A stretch of 7,320 nucleotides of DNA from Deinococcales bacterium (GTDB lineage: Bacteria; Deinococcota; Deinococci; Deinococcales; Deinococcaceae): NCBI GenBank assembly GCA_014378225.1, contig JACMOA010000350.1, positions 1 to 7,320 of the forward strand. Reading direction: 5' to 3'. Position 1 is the first letter of the stretch; the number at the start of each line of letters is the position of its first letter. Below are positions 1 to 6,160 of the stretch, in pieces. The notes beneath the pieces are model-generated. The model did not search any database. It was given only the letters and a program-made list of their open reading frames with translations, and was not told where the DNA came from. The translations under genes and the position numbers were made by a program.

Positions 1-1
1 A

Positions 2-373
2 AGTGCGCTCGAGTTTTTAGGCAGTCCCGAGGGAGATTTGGCACTGGCTCAGGCAGTGGTTTATCTGGCGCTGGCTCCCAAGTCCAACAGCGTGTACACC
101 GCCTGGAAACGCGCTCGGGAGGCGGCTTCTGGCTCGAGTTATCCCATTCCACTGCACCTTCGCAACGCACCCACCGCGTTTATGAAATCTCAAGGGTACG
201 GCGTGGGCTACGCTTACTATTTTGACGACCCAGAAGGGAGTTTTGCCCAGAGTTATCTACCAGAGGCGCTCGAGGGCGCAGAGTTTTATCAGGCGAGTGG
301 TGAGGGCTGGGAAGAGCGGGTCAAGGTTCGGCTCGAGGCGTTGAGACGCTTGCATGGGGGGCAAAAAGGTTAA
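2..373 (+). CDS. rarA: RarA/MgsA replication-associated recombination ATPase, C-terminal fragment
   Basis: The frame is open from the window edge and ends at TAA 371-373, so only about the last 123 residues are present. RarA (MgsA) is a cytoplasmic AAA+ ATPase of the clamp-loader clade that acts at stalled replication forks and interacts with SSB. The fragment matches the C-terminal oligomerisation region that follows the ATPase core: a segment reading [20 protein letters not shown], then [21 protein letters not shown], a Tyr-rich [11 protein letters not shown] stretch, and a final [12 protein letters not shown]...GWEERV block. The order and spacing of these blocks are diagnostic of the family. 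Walker motifs lie upstream of the window and cannot be checked. An internal TTG at 38 is not a start, because family homology continues upstream of it ([11 protein letters not shown]). Three in-frame CTCGAG palindromes encode Leu-Glu. Confidence 0.93.
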   Translation, partial: SALEFLGSPEGDLALAQAVVYLALAPKSNSVYTAWKRAREAASGSSYPIPLHLRNAPTAFMKSQGYGVGYAYYFDDPEGSFAQSYLPEALEGAEFYQASGEGWEERVKVRLEALRRLHGGQKG

Positions 374-376
374 ACT
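350..376 (+). promoter_or_regulatory. Probable leaderless promoter for the gene at 383
   Basis: A -10-like TAAACT (371-376) lies 6 bases before ATG 383, so transcription would start at or next to the start codon. A weak -35 candidate TTGCAT (350-355) is 15 bases upstream of it. There is no Shine-Dalgarno sequence in the 9-bp gap after rarA. The -10 overlaps the rarA stop codon. Inferred from spacing and from three similar promoters in this window. Confidence 0.45.
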
Positions 377-382
377 GAAGCT

Positions 383-631
383 ATGCCTTCTCAGCCGTCA
401 GATACCTCTCGAGAAGTTGAGGAAGTCCAGCTCGAGCTGTTTCGTCAGGCCACACCCGCACGGCGCTTCGCCTTGATGGACTCGTTCAGCAGTTCACTGA
501 AACGCGCTTCAATGAGGCGGCATGAAGCCACTCACGGCAAAGGCCGGACGGCTCAACTTGCCTGGGTAAGGGAACAATACGGCGATGAACTGGCCGACAA
601 GCTCGAGCGCTACTTACAAACCCATGAATGA
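383..631 (+). CDS. Small protein of unknown function paired with a nucleotidyltransferase
   Basis: An 82-residue soluble, charged, probably helical protein with no signal peptide or membrane segment. I do not recognise a named family with confidence. The C-terminal half (KGRTAQLAWVREQYGDELADKLERYL) resembles a recurrent small-protein pattern ending in a [R/H]YG-[DK]-EL-A-x(3)-ERYL helix, often encoded just before a nucleotidyltransferase-fold gene in cyanobacteria and Deinococcota; that resemblance is from memory. Its stop TGA (629-631) overlaps the next gene's ATG (624) by 8 bases, so the two are almost certainly translated together. ATG 383 is supported by the -10 box 6 bases upstream. It could be the antitoxin or partner of the downstream protein. 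The coding call is firm; the role is a guess. Confidence 0.75.
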   Translation: MPSQPSDTSREVEEVQLELFRQATPARRFALMDSFSSSLKRASMRRHEATHGKGRTAQLAWVREQYGDELADKLERYLQTHE

Positions 632-1196
632 AGAACTGAAAAATGCGCTCGAGCCGCTGGTTTTAGCGCTGGTTGGGTTAGACATACCCTACCGAATCGT
701 GGGGTCGGTAGCCAGCTCCGCACAGGGAATGCTAAGGGCCACGCTGGATGTGGATTTAGTGGTTCAGCTCGAGCACTCTCACATTCTCCGCTTGGTTGCC
801 CGGTTAGGGGGCGATTACTACGCCGACCCGGAGGGCATGGAAGAAGCCCTTGCTCGAGGCTCGAGCTTCAATCTGATTCACCTGGAGAGCATGATTAAAC
901 TGGATCTTTTTCCGCTGGGTCAGCGCAAATTTGACCGGGTTTCCTTTGCTCGAGTGCAAACCTTTGAACTCACTGAAGATTTTGTGGTGAATTTCAAAAC
1001 GCCCGAGGATGTGATTTTAGGCAAGCTCGAGTGGTTTGAAGCGGGAGAACGCACGTCAGAGCGCCAGTGGCGAGATATTGTGGGCTTGCTGAAAGTGCAG
1101 GGTGAGCGCTTAGACCTCGAGTATATGCGCCACTGGGCCAGTATTTTGCAGCTTGTACCTTTGCTCGAGCAAGCCCTGGCGGAGTCAGGACTGTAA
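624..1196 (+). CDS. Nucleotidyltransferase-fold protein (MNT/AbiEii-like), putative toxin-antitoxin component
   Basis: A 190-residue cytoplasmic protein with the polymerase-beta nucleotidyltransferase signature. G27-S28 in IVGSVASSAQG is the G-S motif, D42 and D44 in LDVDLVV are the metal-binding acidic pair, and D94 in IKLDLF is the expected third acidic residue. TPEDVILGKLEW at about 127-138 matches the conserved [ST]PEDxIxxKL segment of AbiEii-like and related substrate-specific nucleotidyltransferases. Such proteins transfer NMP to a protein or RNA target, sometimes as toxins, but the substrate here is unknown. An upstream in-frame ATG (585) lies inside the preceding gene in another frame. 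ATG 624 gives the natural start, overlaps the partner gene by 8 bp and lacks a Shine-Dalgarno sequence, fitting translational coupling. Seven CTCGAG sites lie in this frame. Fold assignment is fairly secure; the toxin role is inference. Confidence 0.8.
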   Translation: MNEELKNALEPLVLALVGLDIPYRIVGSVASSAQGMLRATLDVDLVVQLEHSHILRLVARLGGDYYADPEGMEEALARGSSFNLIHLESMIKLDLFPLGQRKFDRVSFARVQTFELTEDFVVNFKTPEDVILGKLEWFEAGERTSERQWRDIVGLLKVQGERLDLEYMRHWASILQLVPLLEQALAESGL

Positions 1197-1220
1197 CCCC
1201 CCAGAGAAACCTAAAAAACA

Positions 1221-2315
1221 CTACCCCACCAATCGCTCGAGCGCCTCGGTCAAAACCACCACCGCACGCGCAAATTCGGCCAGCTCGAGGTGCTCAAACG
1301 GGGTGTGGTCCAGGCTCGAGTCACCGGGGCCGTAAGCCACCATCGGCACTTTCCAGTGCTCTGCAACCACATTCATATCACTGGTTCCGGTCTTGAGTTT
1401 AAAACGCGGAGTTCCTCCACTCGAGCGAACCGCTACCCGCAGCGCCCTTGTGAGCGGATTATCTTTCTCGCCCCGGTAAGGGGTTTCATGGCCCCCAAAC
1501 TCGAGGCTCAAGCCTTCCAAACCTGCTCCCACACTCTTTAATAGACTTTCGGCCTCGAGTGGGGAGAGTGCCGGGGGAAGCCGCAAGCCCAATGTGGCGC
1601 TCGAGCGCTGAGTCAGTCCGTCTGAAGAGTTGTCGAGGTTTTGCACGGTCAGTTGCACCTGAAAAAAGATGCCCTTTTCACTTTGTAGGGCATTCCAAAA
1701 ATCGGCCCAGCTTCGGGCGCTCGAGATAAAATCAATGAGTAAATCCCCACTCGAGCGGCCTTCTCCAGCGCTGTGAAAATTGTCTTTTTCCAGGCTGGCC
1801 CGGACCACCAGGCGGCCTTTGTAGCCCAGGGTGAGCGCGTCCCAGCCGCTCGGTTCGCCAATCAGCACAAAGTCTGGCCTGTAGCGCGTTTTGACAAAAT
1901 TGGCCCCCTTGCTCGAGGGCGCTTCTTCTTCTACCGCACCAATGCAGGTGAAGGTGGCCTTTTCCAGTGCCGCACTCGAGAGCTGGGAAACCGCCGCCAC
2001 GAAGGTACAAAAGCTTCCCTTTGCGTCTACACTACCGCGCCCGTAAAGTTTTCCACCCTCGAGCCGAACGGGAATATCACCAGGAATAGTGTCTATATGG
2101 CCCAGTAAAACCACCTGAACCGGACCCGTTCCCCTTGCGGCCACCGCATTGCCTGCCGGGTCTACTTCAGCGCTCGAGAAGCCCATTTTCACCATCGCAC
2201 CCACCAAAAACCGGGCTACTTCTGCCTCAAAGCCAGACACGCTGGGAATGGACACCGTTTGTATCAACAGTTGTTCAGAACTCAAAGTTTCAGGACTCAA
2301 AGTTTCAGAACTCAA
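1221..2315 (-). CDS. lysK: [LysW]-lysine hydrolase, M20 metallopeptidase (LysK)
   Basis: LysK releases lysine (or ornithine) from the LysW carrier protein, the last step of the alpha-aminoadipate lysine pathway of Thermus and Deinococcus. The 364-residue protein has the M20 di-zinc site: H73 and D75 in GHIDT, bridging D97 in GRGSVDAKG, the EEE triplet at 129-131 (catalytic base and ligand), E154 in IGEPSGWD and H337 in SLDHTPFEH. An inserted dimerisation domain (about 165-275, with NFHSAGEG) separates the catalytic halves. [16 protein letters not shown] and [12 protein letters not shown] favour LysK over ArgE, DapE or CPG2. The start is uncertain: TTG 2315 overlaps the upstream stop by 4 bp (TTGA), and TTG codons 5 and 10 codons later lie in a 15-bp repeat. 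GGGGGAG is only 2 bases from the first TTG. The gene meets the nucleotidyltransferase gene tail to tail, 24 bp apart, with no terminator hairpin seen. Confidence 0.9.
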   Translation of the reverse strand: MSSETLSPETLSSEQLLIQTVSIPSVSGFEAEVARFLVGAMVKMGFSSAEVDPAGNAVAARGTGPVQVVLLGHIDTIPGDIPVRLEGGKLYGRGSVDAKGSFCTFVAAVSQLSSAALEKATFTCIGAVEEEAPSSKGANFVKTRYRPDFVLIGEPSGWDALTLGYKGRLVVRASLEKDNFHSAGEGRSSGDLLIDFISSARSWADFWNALQSEKGIFFQVQLTVQNLDNSSDGLTQRSSATLGLRLPPALSPLEAESLLKSVGAGLEGLSLEFGGHETPYRGEKDNPLTRALRVAVRSSGGTPRFKLKTGTSDMNVVAEHWKVPMVAYGPGDSSLDHTPFEHLELAEFARAVVVLTEALERLVG

Positions 2316-2319
2316 AGCT
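2275..2319. repeat. Triplicated 15-bp tandem repeat over the lysK start
   Basis: Three adjacent 15-bp units, tcagaactcaaagtt, tcaggactcaaagtt and tcagaactcaaagct, differ from one another by one or two bases. On the minus strand they encode the LysK N-terminus as repeated (L)SSET/(L)SPET/(L)SSEQ pentapeptides, each unit supplying an in-frame TTG. Because the unit is 15 bp, gain or loss of a copy keeps the frame and changes only the N-terminal tail and the number of possible TTG starts. The third unit also contains the stop of the upstream gene. Confidence 0.9.
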
Positions 2320-3409
2320 CCCCCAGTCCTCGAGAAAGGTTGCCAAACATTTCAGAAGTAAAGTACAAGCCCGCCGCACACGCCACGCCCAGCGAAATCA
2401 GGCACAGCGCCGCAATAGCTGAAGTGGTGAACAGCAAGGCTCCGGCTAGCAAACCAAACACGCCGCTCAAAATCGCCATCAGGCGCACGCTCTGCACTCG
2501 AGAGTCAAGCTGAAGTTGCAAGCGGCGAATTCCTTCGCTCGAGGAAAGGGATACACTCTGGGTGAGGGTATTTTCTACGGGTGGCGCAGTATTGATGGCG
2601 ATGACCGATTGGGCTTCGGAAACGTGTGCTTTGGGAGGATAGGTTTCGGGGGAGGCGATGTATCCCGATTCAGAAGTGGGCGCGTCTTCCTGTTCAGGAG
2701 CCATCTCATCTTCGGGTTCAGGGGCCAGTTGCGGCTCTGAGACCCCCAGAGCTGAGCTAAAGGTCAAAGGAACACCCGGAAGCTGCATCTTAGGGGTAGA
2801 AGAATAACGGTCAACAGGAGCGGCAGTGTCAGCACCTCGAGCCACATCCACCACGCTCGAGGTGCTGACACTGCTCGAGGGAACCGGGTTAGGAACGCTG
2901 GCCTCGAACTCGCGCTCCTGGTTGGGTCCGGGCGCACTGGGCGGAATCTGGGCAGGTGTCAACGGAAAAGATTCGTGAAGCCCACTCGAGGTGAGGGGAA
3001 TCTTGCCTTGTGCCAGGGTAGTTTGTGAAACAATTTGACCCAGTGGAACAGGAGGTAAATCTACCCCGCTCGAGCCGATAGCCGGAAGGTTAAAAGCGCT
3101 GCTGGTCAGGCGGGCATGTCCCACCGCGTTCTTGACCCCCACGAAAAACTCTTTGAGCGCCTGCGAACGAAAGTTGCGGCTGGGCGTGGCAATGGCTACC
3201 CGGTCCCCGGCAAAAACCCGCAGGGTTCCGCTGTTATCGCTGGTGATTTTAGTGATGTCGCGCAGCGCAACCCGCTGCACCACCTTTGGGTCCAGCAGCA
3301 ACAGCTCTTCACCGCTCACCACAAAATAGCGGTCTCCATCGCGTCCCTCGACCTGAGCACGCACCGGCCCAACCTTGAGTTCACCCAGCCGCGCTTGAAC
3401 ATCCATCAT
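2312..3409 (-). CDS. Membrane protein with PH-like N-terminal domain and disordered linker, function unknown
   Basis: A 365-residue protein I cannot name. Residues about 5-97 look like a compact beta-rich domain ending in a helix ([18 protein letters not shown], then a hydrophobic [13 protein letters not shown] strand and a [15 protein letters not shown] helix), as in PH-like/GRAM folds; this is by eye only. Residues about 100-290 are rich in Pro, Ser, Thr, Glu and Ala and are probably disordered. Residues about 309-327 and 331-350 form two hydrophobic segments, giving a C-terminal membrane hairpin. There is no signal peptide, so the N-terminal part probably sits in the cytoplasm. ATG 3409 (followed by a second ATG) has a strong GGAGG site 7 bases upstream. 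The gene overlaps lysK by 4 bp, so the two share a transcript, although nothing links the protein to lysine synthesis. A perfect 20-bp-arm inverted repeat lies in the linker. Confidence 0.8.
   Translation of the reverse strand: MMDVQARLGELKVGPVRAQVEGRDGDRYFVVSGEELLLLDPKVVQRVALRDITKITSDNSGTLRVFAGDRVAIATPSRNFRSQALKEFFVGVKNAVGHARLTSSAFNLPAIGSSGVDLPPVPLGQIVSQTTLAQGKIPLTSSGLHESFPLTPAQIPPSAPGPNQEREFEASVPNPVPSSSVSTSSVVDVARGADTAAPVDRYSSTPKMQLPGVPLTFSSALGVSEPQLAPEPEDEMAPEQEDAPTSESGYIASPETYPPKAHVSEAQSVIAINTAPPVENTLTQSVSLSSSEGIRRLQLQLDSRVQSVRLMAILSGVFGLLAGALLFTTSAIAALCLISLGVACAAGLYFTSEMFGNLSRGLGEL
2823..2874. repeat. Perfect inverted repeat, 20-bp arms with 12-bp loop, inside a coding region
   Basis: The left arm 2823-2842 (gcagtgtcagcacctcgagc) is the exact reverse complement of the right arm 2855-2874; the loop is 2843-2854. 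Each arm contains one CTCGAG, and a third overlaps the right edge (2874-2879). In the minus-strand gene it covers residues about 179-196 of the Ser/Ala-rich linker. No T-tract follows on either strand, so it is not an ordinary terminator. The mRNA would form a very stable hairpin. Confidence 0.97.
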
Positions 3410-3416
3410 TGTCTTT

Positions 3417-3421
3417 CCTCC
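3417..3421 (-). promoter_or_regulatory. Ribosome binding site GGAGG for the minus-strand operon
   Basis: On the minus strand GGAGG is followed by 7 bases (AAAGACA) and ATG 3409. This is one of the clearest Shine-Dalgarno sites in the window and fixes the start of the membrane protein gene. Confidence 0.8.
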
Positions 3422-3432
3422 GCATTTACATC

Positions 3433-3438
3433 AGTGTA
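3433..3438 (-). promoter_or_regulatory. Candidate -10 box for the minus-strand operon
   Basis: The minus strand reads TACACT here, the same hexamer as in the Uma2 gene promoter. Initiation about 7 bases downstream would leave a leader of roughly 17 bases, enough to hold the GGAGG site. No convincing -35 box was found 16-18 bases upstream, so the call is weak. Confidence 0.35.
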
Positions 3439-3468
3439 TCACCGTACATTCTGAAAAACCGGGTGATA
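3437..3468. promoter_or_regulatory. Inverted repeat TATCACC-N18-GGTGATA, candidate operator
   Basis: TATCACC (3437-3443) and GGTGATA (3462-3468) are exact reverse complements separated by 18 bp, a centre-to-centre distance of 25 bp. The left arm overlaps the candidate minus-strand -10 box. The position in the divergent intergenic region suits a repressor or activator site, but no regulator is encoded nearby, so this is inference. Confidence 0.3.
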
Positions 3469-3494
3469 ATTCTGACAAGATGAGTGGTGAGCAA

Positions 3495-3534
3495 GGGAGG
3501 GGTGCGGGGGTGCGGGGGAGATAGGGTGCGGGGG
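3495..3534 (+). repeat. G-rich tract with tandem repeat, G-quadruplex candidate
   Basis: Six G-runs of 3-5 bases (3495-3497, 3499-3502, 3506-3510, 3514-3518, 3524-3526, 3530-3534) are joined by loops of 1-5 bases, three of them TGC. Part of it is a direct duplication of gggtgcgggggaga, the copies differing after that by ta or cc. It lies in the intergenic region between two divergent transcription units. The quadruplex potential follows from the standard G3+ N1-7 pattern; whether it folds is unknown. Confidence 0.7.
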
Positions 3535-3569
3535 AGACCTTCTTTCAAACTCGAGCCATACTACTTGAC

Positions 3570-3585
3570 TTACCCTCTTACCCTC
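3570..3585 (+). repeat. Two-copy 8-bp tandem repeat ttaccctc
   Basis: The octamer ttaccctc occurs at 3570-3577 and 3578-3585, just after TTGACT (3565-3570) and before the -10 box TATAAC (3594-3599). With TTGACT 23 bases from the -10, the repeat sits in an unusually long promoter spacer. Expansion by one 8-bp unit would alter that spacing. Confidence 0.6.
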
Positions 3586-3591
3586 ACTCCT

Positions 3592-3599
3592 GCTATAAC
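3592..3599 (+). promoter_or_regulatory. Extended -10 leaderless promoter for the phosphodiesterase gene
   Basis: TATAAC (3594-3599) with upstream t-g (TGCTATAAC, 3591-3599) looks like an extended -10. It ends 7 bases before ATG 3607, so the transcript would start at or near the start codon. There is no Shine-Dalgarno sequence. This also supports ATG 3607 over the upstream in-frame ATG at 3484. Confidence 0.5.
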
Positions 3600-3606
3600 C
3601 CTAAGC

Positions 3607-4302
3607 ATGTTGCTACTCGGACACCGGGGAAGCCCCCAAACCCACCTCGAGAACACTCTGAACGGATTTGAGCACGCGCTCGAGCGGGGACTGGATGGAC
3701 TCGAGACTGACGCACAGCCCACACGGGACGGCGGGTTTCTGATTCATCACGACCCGCATTTGCCGGACGGACGGCGCATTGCAGCGCTCACCCTGTTTGA
3801 GATTCAGCGCGACTTTCCAGAGTTACCCAGTTTGGAAAATCTGCTCAATTGGGCCGTCACGCAGCCAAATTTCCACCTCAACCTCGAGCTGAAAAACGAC
3901 TCCAATACCCACGATGGACGCGAAGCAAAGTTGATTTCAGCCCTCGAGCGCCTGCTTCCGGCAAACGGCTTTTTGCGCGGTAATCTGGTGATTAGCTGCT
4001 TTAACCCGTTAAGTCTGTGGCGAATGCGTTCCGGCGGGTTCAAACTGGGCTTTTTGTACCATCCCAAATATCTTCCCGCGTGGTTGATTGAGCTGGGCTG
4101 GAGGTTGCCTCTGTACAGCGTTCATCCACATTTCAGCGTAGTAAATCAAAAACTGCTCGAGCGGGCGGAGAAACGGGGCCTCAAGGTGTTCACCTGGACC
4201 GTGAACGAAAAAGAGGATGCCGAGCGACTGGCTCGAGCAGGTATAGACGGCATGATTGGAGACTATCCACAGATTTTGCTGGACGCTCGAGAGAAACCCT
4301 AA
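3607..4302 (+). CDS. Glycerophosphodiester phosphodiesterase (GDPD family)
   Basis: A 231-residue enzyme predicted to hydrolyse glycerophosphodiesters (from phospholipid breakdown) to glycerol 3-phosphate and an alcohol. The TIM-barrel family motifs are in order: HRG (6-8), ENT (15-17), metal-binding E33 and D35 in GLETD, HHDP (47-50), PSLENLL (74-80), NLELK (92-96, E94), TWTVN (196-200) and IGDYP (217-221). The length is normal for a single-domain bacterial GDPD. There is no signal peptide, so it is probably cytoplasmic; the 41 extra codons from ATG 3484 would encode a G-tract-derived, non-homologous peptide and are excluded. ATG 3607 begins the first barrel strand (MLLLGHRG) exactly where the family starts. 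The next gene follows after 37 bp and may be cotranscribed. Substrate preference cannot be read from sequence, so I give no symbol. Confidence 0.93.
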   Translation: MLLLGHRGSPQTHLENTLNGFEHALERGLDGLETDAQPTRDGGFLIHHDPHLPDGRRIAALTLFEIQRDFPELPSLENLLNWAVTQPNFHLNLELKNDSNTHDGREAKLISALERLLPANGFLRGNLVISCFNPLSLWRMRSGGFKLGFLYHPKYLPAWLIELGWRLPLYSVHPHFSVVNQKLLERAEKRGLKVFTWTVNEKEDAERLARAGIDGMIGDYPQILLDAREKP

Positions 4303-4327
4303 ATTTCGGGTAAAGTAAACCTCTCTC

Positions 4328-4333
4328 GAGGTG
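4328..4333 (+). promoter_or_regulatory. Ribosome binding site GAGGTG formed by a CTCGAG palindrome
   Basis: GAGGTG is followed by 6 bases and ATG 4340. Its first three bases are the end of the CTCGAG at 4325-4330, so the palindrome doubles as a Shine-Dalgarno core. This favours ATG 4340 over GTG 4331, which lies inside the site. Confidence 0.6.
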
Positions 4334-4339
4334 AAAACT

Positions 4340-4543
4340 ATGGAAAGCAGCCCTCATGGAAAAGTCCGATTGATGACCAGCACCGAGCCAGACCTGCTTC
4401 AGGAGCGCCTGAACATCTTTTTGAGCGAACTCGAGGAAAGCGCGGCAGTGGTGAGCATTCAATACTCGAGCAGCACGCATGGGTCTGGGGTTTTGTACAG
4501 CGCGTTTGTGTATTACAAGCTGCTCGATACGGCGGAGTGGTGA
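4340..4543 (+). CDS. Small Cse60-like protein
   Basis: A 67-residue soluble protein. The pattern is a short basic strand (KVRLMT), an amphipathic helix with acidic residues (EPDLLQERLNIFLSELEE, about 16-33), a strand VVSIQYSSS (about 37-45) and a final strand VLYSAFVYYK (about 51-60). This is the layout of the Cse60 family, named after a Bacillus sporulation protein but also found in non-sporulating bacteria, whose ends read roughly 'IxDIQYS...YYSAxIxY'. The match is from memory, and the function is unknown in any case. It follows the phosphodiesterase by 37 bp and could share its transcript; a -10-like TAAAGT (4311-4316) could also serve it alone. The start at ATG 4340 rests on the GAGGTG site. 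Confidence 0.65.
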   Translation: MESSPHGKVRLMTSTEPDLLQERLNIFLSELEESAAVVSIQYSSSTHGSGVLYSAFVYYKLLDTAEW

Positions 4544-4585
4544 TGCTCGGGCGGGTGAAAGGGTGTGAGGTATACAGACATAACC

Positions 4586-4614
4586 TTCACCTTGCGCCTA
4601 ACCCTCGCTAGAAT
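4586..4614 (+). promoter_or_regulatory. Leaderless promoter for the alpha-amylase gene
   Basis: TAGAAT (4609-4614) ends 6 bases before ATG 4621, and a weak -35-like TTCACC (4586-4591) lies 17 bases upstream. There is no Shine-Dalgarno sequence between -10 and ATG. The preceding gap (4544-4620) holds nothing else clear, only a weak hairpin possibility between gtgaaagg and ccttcac with a bulge. Confidence 0.5.
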
Positions 4615-4620
4615 AACCCC

Positions 4621-6087
4621 ATGAAAAAAAACATCACCGTACTGCTGTTATGCTCGAGCACGCTTGCCCTTTCCAGCGCCCTCTCCGCCCCGCTGTCCTG
4701 GCAGGGCGAAGTCATCTATCAGGTGATGCCGGACCGCTTCTTTGACGGCAACAGCGCCAACAACGCAGGGGTCAACAAAGCAGGCGCTCGGGACTGGCAC
4801 GGCGGCGACCTCAAGGGACTCACCCAGAAGCTCGAGTACATCAAGAATTTGGGTGCAACGGTGGTGTGGCTCACACCCATCTACGTGCAGCCCACCAGCA
4901 AGCAGTTCAATACGGCGGGCTATCACGGCTACTGGCCCTGGAAATTTCAGAACGTAGACCCCCATTACGGCACGCTCGAGGAGTTCAACACCTTTGTAGA
5001 CAAGGCGCACACCCTGGGTCTCAAGGTGATGCTGGACCAGGTGGTCAATCACTTTGGCTACGGCGCACCCACCGTCTCGAGCAAACCAGACTGGTTTCAC
5101 AAGGATGGAAGCTGCTCGAGGTTGGGCAACAACGAGATTTTCTGTCCGCTGTCCGGCCTGCCAGATTTGGCCCAGGAAAACCCACAGGTCAAAGCCTTTT
5201 TGTTCGAGAATAACGCTTTCTGGACCGCTCAGGGTGTAGATGGGTTTCGTTATGACGCGGTCAAACACGTTCCGCTCGAGTTTATGGGTGAACTGGCCGC
5301 TCAGAACGTCAAGGACGAAGTTTTCACTTTAGGCGAAGTCTTCGAAACCAGCCTCAGCAGCACCGCTAAAATTGCCAGTTTTCAGAAAGCCGGACTAACC
5401 TCTATGTTCGACTTCCCCCTTCAGAGTGCGCTGAACAACGCCATCATGGGCGAGCGTTCCTTTGATGCGGTCAGAATCGTGCTCGAGAAGGACGAGGAAT
5501 ACGCCAATCCCGCCGAACTGGCCATCTTTCTGGACAACCACGACGTACCGCGCTTTGCCAGCCGCTCACCACTGCTGGGGGAAGAGGAAGTCAACGCTCG
5601 AGCAATCTACGGCGTCCGGGCGCTGCTGACCCTGCGCGGCATTCCCACGCTGTGGCAGGGAACTGAAATTGCTCAACGCGGCGGCGTAGACCCAGACAAC
5701 CGCCGCAGTATGCGCTTTGAGGACGTGTGGACCCCCGCCGAAAAAACCGTATTCGAGGCCACTCAGAAAGCATTGAGCGTTTACAAAGCCTCGAGCGCCC
5801 TAAAAGGGGGAGTCCAGCAAATGCTCCCGGTCCCCGAATTTCAAACCGACGATTTAATGCTGTTCACCCGCACCTCGAGCGAACAAACCGTGCTGGTAGC
5901 CTGGAACAACGCGGCCACGCGCAAAACCTACAGCCTGAAACTCTCCAAACTGCCTAAAGAATTTGCCACCTTAAAGCTCGAGGGCGCAAAAGACCTGTTC
6001 GGGCAAGACGCTAAAGTAAGTGTCCAGGGAGGGTATTTCCATGTGACCCTACCCGCTCGAGCGGCTACGGCTTTTGAAGCACAATGA
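4621..6087 (+). CDS. Secreted alpha-amylase family glycoside hydrolase (GH13)
   Basis: A 488-residue endo-acting alpha-glucan hydrolase candidate. The start MKKNITVLLLC..ALSSALSA is a Sec signal peptide, with cleavage likely after residue 22 or 23; the LLLC does not fit a lipobox. The (beta/alpha)8 barrel begins with VIYQVMPDRFFDG (31-43). The GH13 conserved regions are complete: DQVVNH (139-144), LPDL (180-183), GFRYDAVKH (208-216) with nucleophile D212, LGEVFE (237-242) with acid/base E239, and FLDNHD (303-308) with transition-state stabiliser D308. Domain C follows from about residue 400, ending in YFHVTLPARAATAFEA. C165 and C175 are 10 residues apart and could form a disulfide in the exported protein. 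The YQVMPDRFFDGNSANN opening suggests a maltogenic-type or neopullulanase-like relative, but the exact specificity cannot be read. Twelve CTCGAG sites fall here in all three frames. Confidence 0.93.
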   Translation: MKKNITVLLLCSSTLALSSALSAPLSWQGEVIYQVMPDRFFDGNSANNAGVNKAGARDWHGGDLKGLTQKLEYIKNLGATVVWLTPIYVQPTSKQFNTAGYHGYWPWKFQNVDPHYGTLEEFNTFVDKAHTLGLKVMLDQVVNHFGYGAPTVSSKPDWFHKDGSCSRLGNNEIFCPLSGLPDLAQENPQVKAFLFENNAFWTAQGVDGFRYDAVKHVPLEFMGELAAQNVKDEVFTLGEVFETSLSSTAKIASFQKAGLTSMFDFPLQSALNNAIMGERSFDAVRIVLEKDEEYANPAELAIFLDNHDVPRFASRSPLLGEEEVNARAIYGVRALLTLRGIPTLWQGTEIAQRGGVDPDNRRSMRFEDVWTPAEKTVFEATQKALSVYKASSALKGGVQQMLPVPEFQTDDLMLFTRTSSEQTVLVAWNNAATRKTYSLKLSKLPKEFATLKLEGAKDLFGQDAKVSVQGGYFHVTLPARAATAFEAQ

Positions 6088-6104
6088 AGATATGCTTGCT
6101 CGAG

Positions 6105-6160
6105 AGGGCGGTAACTCCGGGTTCTCTCTGCGGCTCAGCGGAGTTCAGTGGGGTTGCCCT
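6105..6160. repeat. Imperfect hairpin downstream of the amylase gene
   Basis: Nested arms pair exactly: agggc (6105-6109) with gccct (6156-6160), aactccg (6113-6119) with cggagtt (6139-6145), and ctg (6128-6130) with cag (6136-6138). Internal loops of unequal size separate them. No T-run follows, so it is not a standard terminator; it could stabilise the 3' end of the amylase mRNA. Confidence 0.5.

Noticed and set aside
585..623. Upstream ATG 585 for the nucleotidyltransferase
   Set aside because: It adds 13 non-homologous residues inside the preceding gene; ATG 624 gives the usual 8-bp stop/start overlap.
2823..2874. The 20-bp inverted repeat as a rho-independent terminator
   Set aside because: No T-tract follows either arm, and it lies in the middle of an intact reading frame.
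3565..3599. TTGACT (3565-3570) as the -35 box of the phosphodiesterase promoter
   Set aside because: The 23-bp spacer to TATAAC is too long for a standard promoter; the extended -10 alone is the better reading.
3484..3606. N-terminal extension of the phosphodiesterase from ATG 3484
   Set aside because: The 41 extra residues are translated from the G-rich tract and promoter, resemble no family member, and the -10 box would lie inside the gene.
4648..5268. A long antisense open frame of about 206 codons over the amylase gene
   Set aside because: It is the shadow of a strongly coding sense frame, with no family resemblance and no promoter or ribosome binding site.
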